From the NCBI GenBank assembly GCA_014379885.1, contig JACMKW010000288.1, positions 1 through 10,605 on the forward strand: a DNA stretch of 10,605 nucleotides. The letters run 5' to 3'. Origin of the DNA: Rhizobacter sp. GTDB lineage: Bacteria; Pseudomonadota; Gammaproteobacteria; Burkholderiales; Burkholderiaceae. The notes beneath the pieces are model-generated. The model was not told the origin of the DNA. It worked only from the letters and a program-made list of their open reading frames with translations, and made no database searches. A program made the position numbers and the translations under genes. Shown in pieces: positions 1-6,800 of the stretch. Position 1 is the first letter of the stretch. Every line of letters begins with the position of its first letter.

Positions 1-1031
1 ACCCCTTGCAGGCGCTGCGCCAGCGAGCGCAAACCGGCCTCGCCTTGCAGTTGCCACGCGCCCTGCGGGCCGGCGCGCCGCGCCTGTGTGTCCATCAGGC
101 TCAAACGCAAAACGTCCAGGCGTTGTGCTTCCCACGACGAGAGGGCGATCGGCCCCGCCGCACGCCGCGGGTCGGTGAGCAAGTCCACCATCGCGCCGAC
201 GATGGCCTTGAGCGGTGCCGCCGGTGCGTCGATGCGCCGCCCGCCCGGCGCGTGCAAGCGAATCAGCGCATGGTCGGCGATGGCGGCAATCTTGCGTGCG
301 TCGAGCCAGCGGCTGTCGCGCTTGAGCAGGTCGGCCAGCAACGGCACCAGATCCCAGGTCTCGCCGTTGATCTCGACACCGAGCGAGAGCATCCACGAGC
401 CTTCGCGCTCGGGCAGGCGCAGCGCGGCCACCTCGTGCGGCCGAAGCAGCGGTGCGGCCAACTCCTTGCCCAGCACCTCGCCGCTGGCGGGGTCGATGAC
501 GAGTCGCCAGGCGTCGACCAACAAAGTCTCGTGTGCAAACCCAGGCCGCACCACGATCACCCAGCCCTGGGCCTGCCACGGTGGCACCCGCTCGGCCCAG
601 AAGTCGCCGAAGAAGTCTTCTTGCACCAGCGTCCACAGCGGGCCGCTCGGGCGAGGCAGATCGTGTGCACGCCACTGCAGCGCATCGCCGGGCAACGGGT
701 GCAGGCCGGCAGCCCACACCGCATCGAGCGCATCGGCCTCGGCCGCACGGTCGCGGCGCAATCGCCAGCTGCGGCCCTCGGTGTCTTCCACCGTCTGCAC
801 AGCCGGTGCACGGCTATTGAGCACCGAGATCGGTGCGGGCATCTCAAAGCGCCGGCCGCCCTCGCCGCGGTAGACCCAATCGATCTGCGCCACCGTAACC
901 CGAGGCCCTCGCGGGCCGAACGGGCCCGCCGGCTTCAGGCCCAGCAGGCCGTCACCGCGGCCCAGGGTGTGCAGCGTGAGGCGGGGGCAAAAGCGGGGGG
1001 TATCGGCAGGGTGAAGGCCCTCGTCGGTCAT
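1..1031 (-). CDS. Partial CDS: N-terminal region of a probable SNF2-family DEAD/DEAH-box helicase
   Basis: The minus strand is open without a stop from ATG at 1031 to the left edge (343 codons), so the gene lacks its 3' end here. The protein starts MTDEGLHPAD and is soluble, rich in Leu, Arg and Trp. Residues 213-240 (W-x-L-S-L-G-V-E-I-N-G-E followed by a Leu-rich V-P-L-L-A-D-L-L stretch), and the 240-343 region with its Trp-Leu-Asp, Leu-Arg-Leu and A-W-Q-L-Q-G-E-A segments, resemble the region that precedes the ATPase core in large SNF2-type helicases of Burkholderiales. That comparison is from memory of the family. No Walker A, DEAH or other helicase motif lies inside the window, because those would come later in the protein. 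The gene is divergent from the membrane gene at 1185. No clear Shine-Dalgarno sequence precedes the start. The reading frame is well supported by composition; the helicase assignment is moderate. Confidence 0.6.
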   Translation of the reverse strand, partial: MTDEGLHPADTPRFCPRLTLHTLGRGDGLLGLKPAGPFGPRGPRVTVAQIDWVYRGEGGRRFEMPAPISVLNSRAPAVQTVEDTEGRSWRLRRDRAAEADALDAVWAAGLHPLPGDALQWRAHDLPRPSGPLWTLVQEDFFGDFWAERVPPWQAQGWVIVVRPGFAHETLLVDAWRLVIDPASGEVLGKELAAPLLRPHEVAALRLPEREGSWMLSLGVEINGETWDLVPLLADLLKRDSRWLDARKIAAIADHALIRLHAPGGRRIDAPAAPLKAIVGAMVDLLTDPRRAAGPIALSSWEAQRLDVLRLSLMDTQARRAGPQGAWQLQGEAGLRSLAQRLQG

Positions 1032-1046
1032 GACGGTGATTGTGCA

Positions 1047-1090
1047 GGCGCTACCGGCGCTACCCCGACAAAGCGGCTTGTGTATCGGGG
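1047..1090. promoter_or_regulatory. Tandem repeat plus inverted repeat in a divergent intergenic spacer
   Basis: The spacer between the helicase start (1031, minus) and the DUF2189 start (1185, plus) holds a 9-base tandem duplication GGCGCTACC at 1047-1055 and 1056-1064. It is followed by an inverted repeat, CCCCGA (1063-1068) with TCGGGG (1085-1090), around a shorter palindrome AAGCGGCTT (1071-1079). In a divergent spacer this could be an operator or the promoter region for one or both genes. I could not place convincing -35 and -10 boxes. Confidence 0.35.
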
Positions 1091-1184
1091 ACAACGAGGG
1101 GAGCGCGGAGCTGAATTCGCCACCATATTCAACACTGCTGCGCGCCACCGTGACACACATCTGGCTCACGATCGCAGGAACCCC

Positions 1185-1982
1185 ATGAACCTCGAATCCA
1201 GCCCCGACGCTGCACCGCCACCCACCACCGCGCTCGACATCCCGCTGCGCCCGCTGCGGCTCGGTGACATCGGTCGCTGGCTCTCGTTGGGCCTGCGCGA
1301 TTTCCTGCGCGCACCGTGGATCGGGCTCTTCTATGGCGGCTGCTTCATCGCCATGGGCTGGGCCCTGCTGGTGGTGTTCCAACGCGCACCGGTCTACGTG
1401 CTCGCGCTGTCGGCGGGGTTCTTGTTGATGGGGCCTTTCATGTGCATGGGCCTGTACCGGGTGAGCCAACAACTTGAGCGTGGGGAGCAACCGCATTTTG
1501 TCGACTCGCTGCTGGCCTGGAAGACACGCATCGGCACGCTGGCAATCTTCGGTTTTGCGCTGCTGGTGCTGGAGATGCTGTGGGGCCGCGCAGCGCTGGT
1601 GGTGTTCGCCGTGAGCTTCGACGGCATGCCCGACTTCAAGGGTTCGCTGCTGAAGGTGCTGGCCTTCGAGCACCTCGGCTTCGTGGTGGCTTACCTCGGT
1701 GTGGGCGCGCTCTTCGCAGGGTTGATTTATTCGGTGAGCGTGGTGTCGATCCCAATGATCCTCGACCGCCCCACCGACGCCATCAGCGCCGCCCTCACCA
1801 GCCTGCGGCTGGTGTTCACGCAGACCTTCGTGCTCTTGTGCTGGGGCGCGGTGATCACGGGGCTGGTGGTGCTGGCCTTGTTGCCGTGGTTCCTGGGCCT
1901 GCTGGTGGTCGGGCCGGTGCTGGGCCATGCCACATGGCATGCTTACCGGGCCGCCGTGGGCGAGTTGCCCGCCACCACATGA
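1185..1982 (+). CDS. DUF2189 family integral membrane protein
   Basis: The product is a 265-residue inner membrane protein of unknown function. After a Pro-rich cytoplasmic N-terminus (about 1-30) come five or six hydrophobic helices: roughly 45-62, 66-88, 111-130, 133-150, 165-190 and 205-245. The segment around residues 80-105 (G-F-L-L-M-G-P-F followed by G-L-Y-R-V-S-Q-Q-L-E-R-G-E) is the signature I associate with DUF2189. I chose ATG 1185 because AGGAA at 1176-1180 lies 4 bases upstream. The same frame stays open far upstream only because it runs antisense to the helicase gene, and that extension is not a credible protein. The TGA at 1980-1982 is followed 9 bases later, in the same frame, by the next membrane gene, so the two are probably one operon. 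Confidence 0.85.
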   Translation: MNLESSPDAAPPPTTALDIPLRPLRLGDIGRWLSLGLRDFLRAPWIGLFYGGCFIAMGWALLVVFQRAPVYVLALSAGFLLMGPFMCMGLYRVSQQLERGEQPHFVDSLLAWKTRIGTLAIFGFALLVLEMLWGRAALVVFAVSFDGMPDFKGSLLKVLAFEHLGFVVAYLGVGALFAGLIYSVSVVSIPMILDRPTDAISAALTSLRLVFTQTFVLLCWGAVITGLVVLALLPWFLGLLVVGPVLGHATWHAYRAAVGELPATT

Positions 1983-1991
1983 AAGCCCTGC

Positions 1992-2762
1992 GTGCTCGCC
2001 CTCAAGCTGTTGCTCGTTCCTGCGTTCTTGTTGTTAGTCACGCTGGCGGGCAAACGCTGGGGCGCTGCGGTCGCGGGCTGGCTGGCCGGGCTGCCGGTGG
2101 TGGCTGGGCCCATCCTGTTCTTCCTGGCGGTGGAGCACGGTGCGGCTTTCGCCTCCAGTGCGGCGGCGCTGTCGCTGTCGGCGGTGCTGGCATCAGTGGC
2201 ATTCAGCGTGGCGTATTCACACGCGGCTCATCGCTTGCCATGGATGGCTTCGCTGGTGCTGGGTTTGTGCGCGTGGGCTGCAGCAGTATTCGTGCTGTCA
2301 GCGCTGACCGTATCAGCCGCGTGGGCCTTGGTCATCTCTGTGATCACGTTGCTGGCCGCACCGCGCCTGTTCCCGGCAGCGCGCGTGCAAACCGGCGGCC
2401 GCACGGTGAGCACCGTTGAATTGGTGTGTCGCATGCTCGCAGGCGCCAGCCTCACGCTGTTCGTGACCTGGGTCGCCAGCAGCGTGGGCCCGGCATGGAG
2501 TGGGCTGCTGGCGGTGTTTCCGATCCTCGGCATCGTGCTGGCCGTGTTCTCGCACCGCAGCCAGGGCTCGGCCTTTGCCGCAGCGCTGCTGCGCGCCATG
2601 GCCACCGGGCTCTATTCGTTCGTGGCGTTCTGCTTCGTGCTGTCGGTGGCCTTGCCACCGCTCGGTGTAGCGGCGGCCTTCATGCTCGCCACGCTGGCTA
2701 CGCTCACGGTGCAGGCCGGCAGCTTGCGGCGCATGGCCAGATTGAGAACGCACAAGGCTTGA
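1992..2762 (+). CDS. Hypothetical multi-spanning membrane protein
   Basis: The product is 256 residues and very hydrophobic, with about eight predicted membrane segments (near 3-18, 24-48, 55-77, 84-105, 108-125, 143-165, 168-186 and 200-240). It has short polar loops and a basic C-terminal tail (R-R-M-A-R-L-R-T-H). The N-terminal stretch A-G-W-L-A-G-L-P-V-V-A-G-P has the look of a conserved motif in unnamed Burkholderiales membrane proteins, but I cannot attach a family name or substrate. The start is taken as GTG 1992: the only upstream codons in this frame are TGA-AAG-CCC-TGC, where the TGA ends the DUF2189 gene, and GAAAG at 1981-1985 is a weak ribosome-binding site. The overlapping ATG at 1979 is in another frame and gives a non-protein-like sequence. 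It is likely co-transcribed with the DUF2189 gene. Confidence 0.75.
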   Translation: MLALKLLLVPAFLLLVTLAGKRWGAAVAGWLAGLPVVAGPILFFLAVEHGAAFASSAAALSLSAVLASVAFSVAYSHAAHRLPWMASLVLGLCAWAAAVFVLSALTVSAAWALVISVITLLAAPRLFPAARVQTGGRTVSTVELVCRMLAGASLTLFVTWVASSVGPAWSGLLAVFPILGIVLAVFSHRSQGSAFAAALLRAMATGLYSFVAFCFVLSVALPPLGVAAAFMLATLATLTVQAGSLRRMARLRTHKA

Positions 2763-2768
2763 TCAGAC

Positions 2769-2814
2769 CAGCGACATGCCTCAGCCCGAACAGTGAAAGC
2801 GATGTCGCTGAGGC
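2769..2814. repeat. Interleaved inverted repeats between convergent genes
   Basis: CAGCGACAT (2769-2777) is complementary to ATGTCGCTG (2802-2810). GCCTCAGC (2778-2785) is complementary to GCTGAGGC (2807-2814). The arms run in the order A-B-A'-B', with A' and B' overlapping by four bases, so only one of the two hairpins can form fully. The element lies just after the stop of the plus-strand membrane gene and before the 3' end of the minus-strand lipoprotein gene. A role as a transcript end is possible, but there is no T-run. Confidence 0.35.
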
Positions 2815-2862
2815 GCTGGGCTACTCGGGCACCTGAGCGCTACCGCGGCCCGGCAAGGCGGC

Positions 2863-3174
2863 TTAGCGCAGGTCGGTTGGCCGCGCGGCGCCCGGCTTGC
2901 ACTGCCCCTGCAGCTCGATCCAATAGACCACGTTGCCCACCACCGCGATGCTGCCTGACACCACTGCGCTGGCCACCGCCACCACACCGGTCGCCACCAG
3001 CAGCACGGCACAGCCTTCGTTGGCGCAGCCCCCAAACGCGCCGAGCTGCTGCACCTCCAGCGTCATCTGGCGACGCAAAACCTTGCACTGTTCGTCATAG
3101 ACGGTGTCCGTGCGCGGCAGCACTACGCAGCCCTGAAGCAGCGTGGCCATAACCAGGGTGATGAGGGGTTTCAC
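2863..3174 (-). CDS. Small putative lipoprotein, hypothetical
   Basis: The product is 103 residues from GTG 3174. The N-terminus is a short lipoprotein signal: Lys2, a hydrophobic core at 4-13, and a lipobox L-Q-G-C with the predicted lipidated Cys16. Four further cysteines (30, 50, 55, 92) could form disulfides in the periplasm. Residues 57-86 are a second long hydrophobic, Ala/Val/Gly-rich stretch ending V-V-Y-W, unusual for a lipoprotein and probably membrane-inserted. Similar small proteins with a C-R-x-x-x-R-x-M-x-L-E-V type segment are, from memory, widespread hypothetical proteins of Proteobacteria; no function is known to me. A second GTG at 3186 is in frame, and neither start has a clear ribosome-binding site. 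The frame stays open much further upstream, but that part is antisense to the regulator gene. The gene is divergent from the regulator at 3310 across 135 bases. Confidence 0.65.
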   Translation of the reverse strand: MKPLITLVMATLLQGCVVLPRTDTVYDEQCKVLRRQMTLEVQQLGAFGGCANEGCAVLLVATGVVAVASAVVSGSIAVVGNVVYWIELQGQCKPGAARPTDLR

Positions 3175-3309
3175 GTAGAGGGTCACGGCGCTTGAAGCGT
3201 GGTGTATGCCACAGCCTACCTGAGTCAGCCATCGGCCCGGCGAGCTTTGCTGCACTCCGTCACGAAACGTAAGCGCAGCCTTCGCAGCCCGCCCCCTACC
3301 ATTTGAACC

Positions 3310-5838
3310 ATGCACCGACTGCTGCTTGTCGAGTCTTCTCCCACCCTGCGCCGCGGCATGGAAAAGCTGCTGCTGCGCCACGGTTTCAACGTGCTCGCCT
3401 TGCCGGCTGACGAAGCCGCGCTCGCCGCGCTGGAGCAAGAACTGACACGCGGCCTGGGCACGGTGATCGTGGGTTGGTCCACCACACCGGCGGCCATCAG
3501 CCAGGCCCTGACGCTGCGCCTGCACAAACCCGATTGCCGCGCGGTCGCCTTGCTGGTGCTCGCCGCCGACCCCTCGCATGTGGACGCCAGCCTCGCCGAC
3601 CAACGCCCTTTCACGCGGGTGTTGCGCTTGCAGCGCCCGTCTGAAGTGCCACGCCTGGTGCGTGGCCTGCTCGCGCAGGTAGCGAGCGAAACACGGCCCA
3701 AGGCCGAATCGCCCGCGGCCTTGAAAGTGCTGCTGGTCGACGACTCGCGCACCAGCCGCACCAAGTACCAACGTGTGCTGCGCAACCATGGTTATGCGGT
3801 TGTGGCCTGCGAACACGCCGAAGCCGCACTCGCCAAGGTGGCGAGCGAACGCTTCGACCTGGCCGTGATCGACTACTTCATGCCCGGCATGAACGGCGCC
3901 GACTTGTGCCGCGCCCTGCGCGAGCTGCCCTCTACACGCGACCTCACGCTCGCGGTGCTGACCGGCTCATACGAAGACGGCCTGATCAGCGACTGCCTGG
4001 AAGCCGGCGCCATGGAGTGCATGTTCAAGAACGAGTCTGACGAGCTCTTCATCGCCCGTGTCGACAGCATGGCCCGGCTGCGTGAACGGGAGCAGCGCCT
4101 GAAGGCCGAGAGCCAACGGCTGGAGCTCATTCTTGCGTCGGTGGGCGACGGTGTGTACGGTGTGGATCGCAGCGGGCGCATCACCTTCGTCAACCCCACC
4201 GCACTGCGGCTGCTGCAATGCACGCACGAAGACGAACTCGTGGGCCTGCCAGCGCACGAACGCATTCACTACGCCGACGAACGTGGCCGCCCCATTCCCG
4301 CCGAAACCTGCTTCCTGCAACAGGCCTACGAGCTGGGCGACTCGCTCAGCAACTGGGAGACCGTGTTCTGGCGCACCGACGGCGAGCTGGTGAACGTGGA
4401 GTGCACCGTGCGCCCGCAGCACCAGGAGGGCGAATGTGTGGGTGTGGTGGTGGCCTTTCGCGACATTGCCGAGCGCAAGCGCCACGAGGCTGAAACGCAA
4501 TGGCAGCTGCGCCACGACCACCTCACCAAGCTGCACAACCGCCGCCACTTCGAATACATGCTGGAGCAGGAGATCTTTCGCCTGCGCCGCAGCACCGAAC
4601 AAAGCGCGCTGCTGTTCATCGACCTCGATCGCTTCAAGCACATCAACGACACCGCCGGCCACGCCGCGGGCGATGCCTTGCTGGCAAGCATTGGCCGCAA
4701 GCTCAAGGCGCGCTCGCGTCAATCCGACCTGGTGGCCCGCCTGGGCGGTGACGAGTTCGCGGTGCTGCTGCGCAATGTGGACGACGGCAGCGTGCTGCAG
4801 CTGGCCGAGAAATTCCGCGCCATCCTCGACGAAGAAAAGTTCAGCCACGATGGCCGGGCGTTCGATGTATCGGGCAGCGTGGGCATCAGCCGCCTGAGCC
4901 GGCACACGCTGTCGCCCGCCTACGCGATGAATTGCGCCGATGCCGCTTGCCACATCGCCAAGCGCCAGGGCCGCAACCGCATCCACATGTTCGACCTGGG
5001 CGGTGACGCCGGTGCGCTGGCCGCCTTGCAGCAGAGCTGGTCAGAGCGGCTCAAGGTGGCGCTGGCTGCCAGCAACTTTGCCTTGCAGTTCCAACCCATC
5101 TTCGACCTGCGCAAACTGCCTGCCGACGTGTTCAGCAGCCCCAACTGGCAAGCCGACCTGGAGCGGGCGACCGCGTCGTCGGTCTACGCGCATGAAGTGT
5201 TCCTGCGCCTGGACGATGTGGACACGCTGCTTGCACCGCGCGCCTTCCTGTCGCAGGCCGAGCGCTTTGAGCTGATGCCCGCGCTCGACACCTGGGTGCT
5301 CAACCGCCTGGCCCAGATGCTGGCCGAACAAGACCCGCGTGCGGGCAAGCGCCGCTTCCACATCAACGTGGCGGCGGTCTCCCTGCTCGACGGAACGTAT
5401 GTGTCGCGGCTGACCGCGCTGCTGCGTGCGGGCGCCTTCGCCAACGGCCAGCTCTGCCTGGAGATCAAGGAGAGCGAAGTCGCCGGGCACCTGGCGCAGA
5501 TGCAACCCGTGCTCAACGAGATCACGCAACTCGGCGCGCAACTCATGCTCGACGAATACGGCCGTGGCTTCGGCGGCCTCGGCCATTTGCGCAGCCTCCC
5601 GCTGAGTGCGGTGAAGCTCGACGGCAGCCTGGTGCAAAGCCTGGCCAACGACGAAGTGGGCGTGATGATGGTGCGCGCCATGACCGACCTTGCGCACGCG
5701 ATGAACGTGGTGGTGATTGCACCGCTGGTGGAAGATGCCACCGCGCTGCACCTGCTGCGTGGTGCAGGCGCCGATTGCGCCCAAGGGTTTGCGCTGGGCA
5801 TGCCCAGCGACGAATGGGCTGAGCTCGCGACGCTGTAG
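3310..5838 (+). CDS. REC-REC-PAS-GGDEF-EAL c-di-GMP signalling protein; probable diguanylate cyclase with degenerate EAL
   Basis: The product is an 842-residue cytoplasmic regulator with no membrane segment. Residues 1-125 form a degenerate receiver: Glu8/Ser9 stand where the acidic pair belongs and Gly55 replaces the phospho-acceptor Asp. Residues 138-258 form an intact receiver with acidic pair Asp144/Asp145, phospho-acceptor Asp188 in I-D-Y-F-M-P-G, Thr218 and Lys240. A PAS/PAC domain spans about 265-392. The GGDEF domain (about 396-570) has metal-binding Asp438, an intact G-G-D-E-F at 479-483 and an I-site R-Q-S-D at 470-473, five residues before it, so cyclase activity with product inhibition is expected. 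The EAL domain (about 576-842) keeps Glu629, Asn686, Glu718/Glu721, Asp748, Lys769, Asp771, Glu808 and Gln825. However, its signature reads E-V-F, the Asp-Asp pair is D748-E749, and the A-E-G-V-E motif is A-P-L-V-E (Pro805). I infer phosphorylation-controlled c-di-GMP synthesis with a non-catalytic or weak EAL. No histidine kinase gene is adjacent, and no strong Shine-Dalgarno sequence precedes ATG 3310. Confidence 0.93.
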   Translation: MHRLLLVESSPTLRRGMEKLLLRHGFNVLALPADEAALAALEQELTRGLGTVIVGWSTTPAAISQALTLRLHKPDCRAVALLVLAADPSHVDASLADQRPFTRVLRLQRPSEVPRLVRGLLAQVASETRPKAESPAALKVLLVDDSRTSRTKYQRVLRNHGYAVVACEHAEAALAKVASERFDLAVIDYFMPGMNGADLCRALRELPSTRDLTLAVLTGSYEDGLISDCLEAGAMECMFKNESDELFIARVDSMARLREREQRLKAESQRLELILASVGDGVYGVDRSGRITFVNPTALRLLQCTHEDELVGLPAHERIHYADERGRPIPAETCFLQQAYELGDSLSNWETVFWRTDGELVNVECTVRPQHQEGECVGVVVAFRDIAERKRHEAETQWQLRHDHLTKLHNRRHFEYMLEQEIFRLRRSTEQSALLFIDLDRFKHINDTAGHAAGDALLASIGRKLKARSRQSDLVARLGGDEFAVLLRNVDDGSVLQLAEKFRAILDEEKFSHDGRAFDVSGSVGISRLSRHTLSPAYAMNCADAACHIAKRQGRNRIHMFDLGGDAGALAALQQSWSERLKVALAASNFALQFQPIFDLRKLPADVFSSPNWQADLERATASSVYAHEVFLRLDDVDTLLAPRAFLSQAERFELMPALDTWVLNRLAQMLAEQDPRAGKRRFHINVAAVSLLDGTYVSRLTALLRAGAFANGQLCLEIKESEVAGHLAQMQPVLNEITQLGAQLMLDEYGRGFGGLGHLRSLPLSAVKLDGSLVQSLANDEVGVMMVRAMTDLAHAMNVVVIAPLVEDATALHLLRGAGADCAQGFALGMPSDEWAELATL

Positions 5839-5855
5839 CGCCGCTCACAGGCCAA

Positions 5856-5870
5856 AAGCCGTTCGGGCTT
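5856..5870. terminator. Weak hairpin after the GGDEF/EAL gene
   Basis: AAGCC (5856-5860) and GGCTT (5866-5870) form a 5-bp stem around GTTCG, 18 bases after the TAG stop. It lies between the convergent GGDEF/EAL and glutathione transferase genes. A second pair, CCACC (5876-5880) with GGTGG (5891-5895), follows. Neither is followed by a T-run, so intrinsic termination is doubtful. Confidence 0.25.
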
Positions 5871-5930
5871 GCACGCCACCGTCCTGAGCGGGTGGAGAAC
5901 TGCGTTGCGCACTTTCCCTGGTCGGCAGTG

Positions 5931-5950
5931 CGCCTTCGCGGGAATGACGG
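5931..5950. repeat. Fragment resembling a common REP-like intergenic repeat
   Basis: The 20 bases CGCCTTCGCGGGAATGACGG match, from memory, one arm of a dispersed intergenic repeat frequent in GC-rich Proteobacteria (CATTCCCGCGAAGGCG-type). Only one arm is clear here, directly before the 3' end of the glutathione transferase gene. Copy number cannot be judged from this window. Confidence 0.35.
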
Positions 5951-5952
5951 GC

Positions 5953-6669
5953 TCAATCCCGCTTCGGGATCTCCAGCCCACGCACCACCGCCGGCCGCGC
6001 CACAAAGGCCTGCAACACCCGCGTCACCTCGGGGTAGTTCTTGATCTCCACCAGATCGGCGGCTTCATAAAACCCGACCAAGTTCCTGACCCACGGGAAG
6101 GTGGCGATGTCAGCGATGCTGAACTCCTCGCCCATGATCCACGCACGACCCGTGAGCCGCTGGTCAAGCACGGCCAGCAAGCGCTTCGATTCAGCCACGT
6201 AGCGGTCACGCGGGCGCTTGTCTTCATAGTCTTTCCCGGCGAACTTGTGGAAGAAGCCGAGCTGCCCAAACATCGGGCCGATGCCGCCCATCTGGAACAT
6301 CACCCACTGCAGGGTCTCGTAGCGCTTCGCCGCATCATTCGGCATCAGCTTGCCGGCTTTTTCAGCCAGGTACACGAGGATGGCACCCGACTCGAACAGC
6401 GCGAGCGGTTTACCGCCCGGGCCGTTGGGGTCGAGGATGGCCGGGATCTTGTTGTTCGGGTTGAGCGACAAGAACTCGGGCGACAGCTGGTCGTTGGTGG
6501 TGAAGCTCACCAGGTGCGGCTCGTAGGGCAAGCCGGTCTCTTCGAGAAAGATCGAGACCTTCACGCCATTGGGCGTGGGCAGCGAGTAGAGCTGCAGCCG
6601 CTCAGGGTGTTGGGCAGGCCACTTTTTCGTGACGGCGAACGTGGAAAGGTCGGCAGCGAGGTCGGTCAT
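5953..6669 (-). CDS. Nu-class glutathione S-transferase family protein (YfcG/YghU-like disulfide-bond oxidoreductase)
   Basis: The product is a 238-residue cytosolic enzyme expected to use glutathione or glutathione disulfide, with disulfide-bond reductase activity as described for E. coli YfcG and YghU. The thioredoxin-like domain (about 25-110) has P-T-P-N-G at 31-35, where Thr32 and Asn34 match the YfcG active-site Thr and Asn. It also has N-N-K-I-P at 72-76 with the cis-Pro, and F-E-S-G at 92-95 for glutathione binding. The all-helical C-terminal domain (about 115-238) carries L-Q-W-x-x-F-Q-M-G-G-I-G-P-M at 120-133, typical of the nu class, and the N-capping motif S-I-A-D at 184-187. I chose ATG 6669 (M-T-D-L). 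ATG 6678 is also in frame, and a longer 265-codon version would begin inside the terminator of the upstream gene and add a Pro/Arg-rich tail not seen in the family. It is convergent with the GGDEF/EAL gene. Confidence 0.9.
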   Translation of the reverse strand: MTDLAADLSTFAVTKKWPAQHPERLQLYSLPTPNGVKVSIFLEETGLPYEPHLVSFTTNDQLSPEFLSLNPNNKIPAILDPNGPGGKPLALFESGAILVYLAEKAGKLMPNDAAKRYETLQWVMFQMGGIGPMFGQLGFFHKFAGKDYEDKRPRDRYVAESKRLLAVLDQRLTGRAWIMGEEFSIADIATFPWVRNLVGFYEAADLVEIKNYPEVTRVLQAFVARPAVVRGLEIPKRD

Positions 6670-6735
6670 GGGGCGCATGGCACGTGGTGGGGGTTGCAGA
6701 TTCTGCGGGGCCGCACCCCCGCGCGCCGGCCGGGC

Positions 6736-6773
6736 AAAGGAAAGCCGCACTGCGCGTGGGGCGCAGTGCGGCT
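6736..6773 (-). terminator. Intrinsic terminator of the GlsB/YeaQ gene
   Basis: A perfect 13-bp stem, AGCCGCACTGCGC (6743-6755) with GCGCAGTGCGGCT (6761-6773), closes a 5-base loop. Read on the minus strand it is followed by TTCCTTT (6742-6736), a broken U-tract. It begins 28 bases after the GlsB/YeaQ stop and ends about 65 bases before the glutathione transferase start, so it should separate the two genes into different transcripts. Confidence 0.8.
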
Positions 6774-6800
6774 CGTGCCTTTGTAGCGTTGCGCGCTGTT

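Noticed and set aside
3175..3309. Sigma-70 promoter for the GGDEF/EAL gene (TTGCTG, 17 bases, TAAGCG)
   Set aside because: Only about half the consensus positions match, which is not enough in GC-rich DNA to report as a feature.
3867..4986. Long minus-strand open frames inside the GGDEF/EAL gene, the longest of 339 codons
   Set aside because: They are antisense shadows of a GC-rich gene whose domains and catalytic motifs are clear on the plus strand. Their translations are Ala/His/Gln-rich and match nothing I know.
5869..6786. A 305-codon plus-strand frame across the glutathione transferase gene
   Set aside because: The minus strand encodes an unmistakable nu-class glutathione transferase. 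The plus frame is its shadow, with biased His/Arg/Gly composition, and it crosses a terminator.
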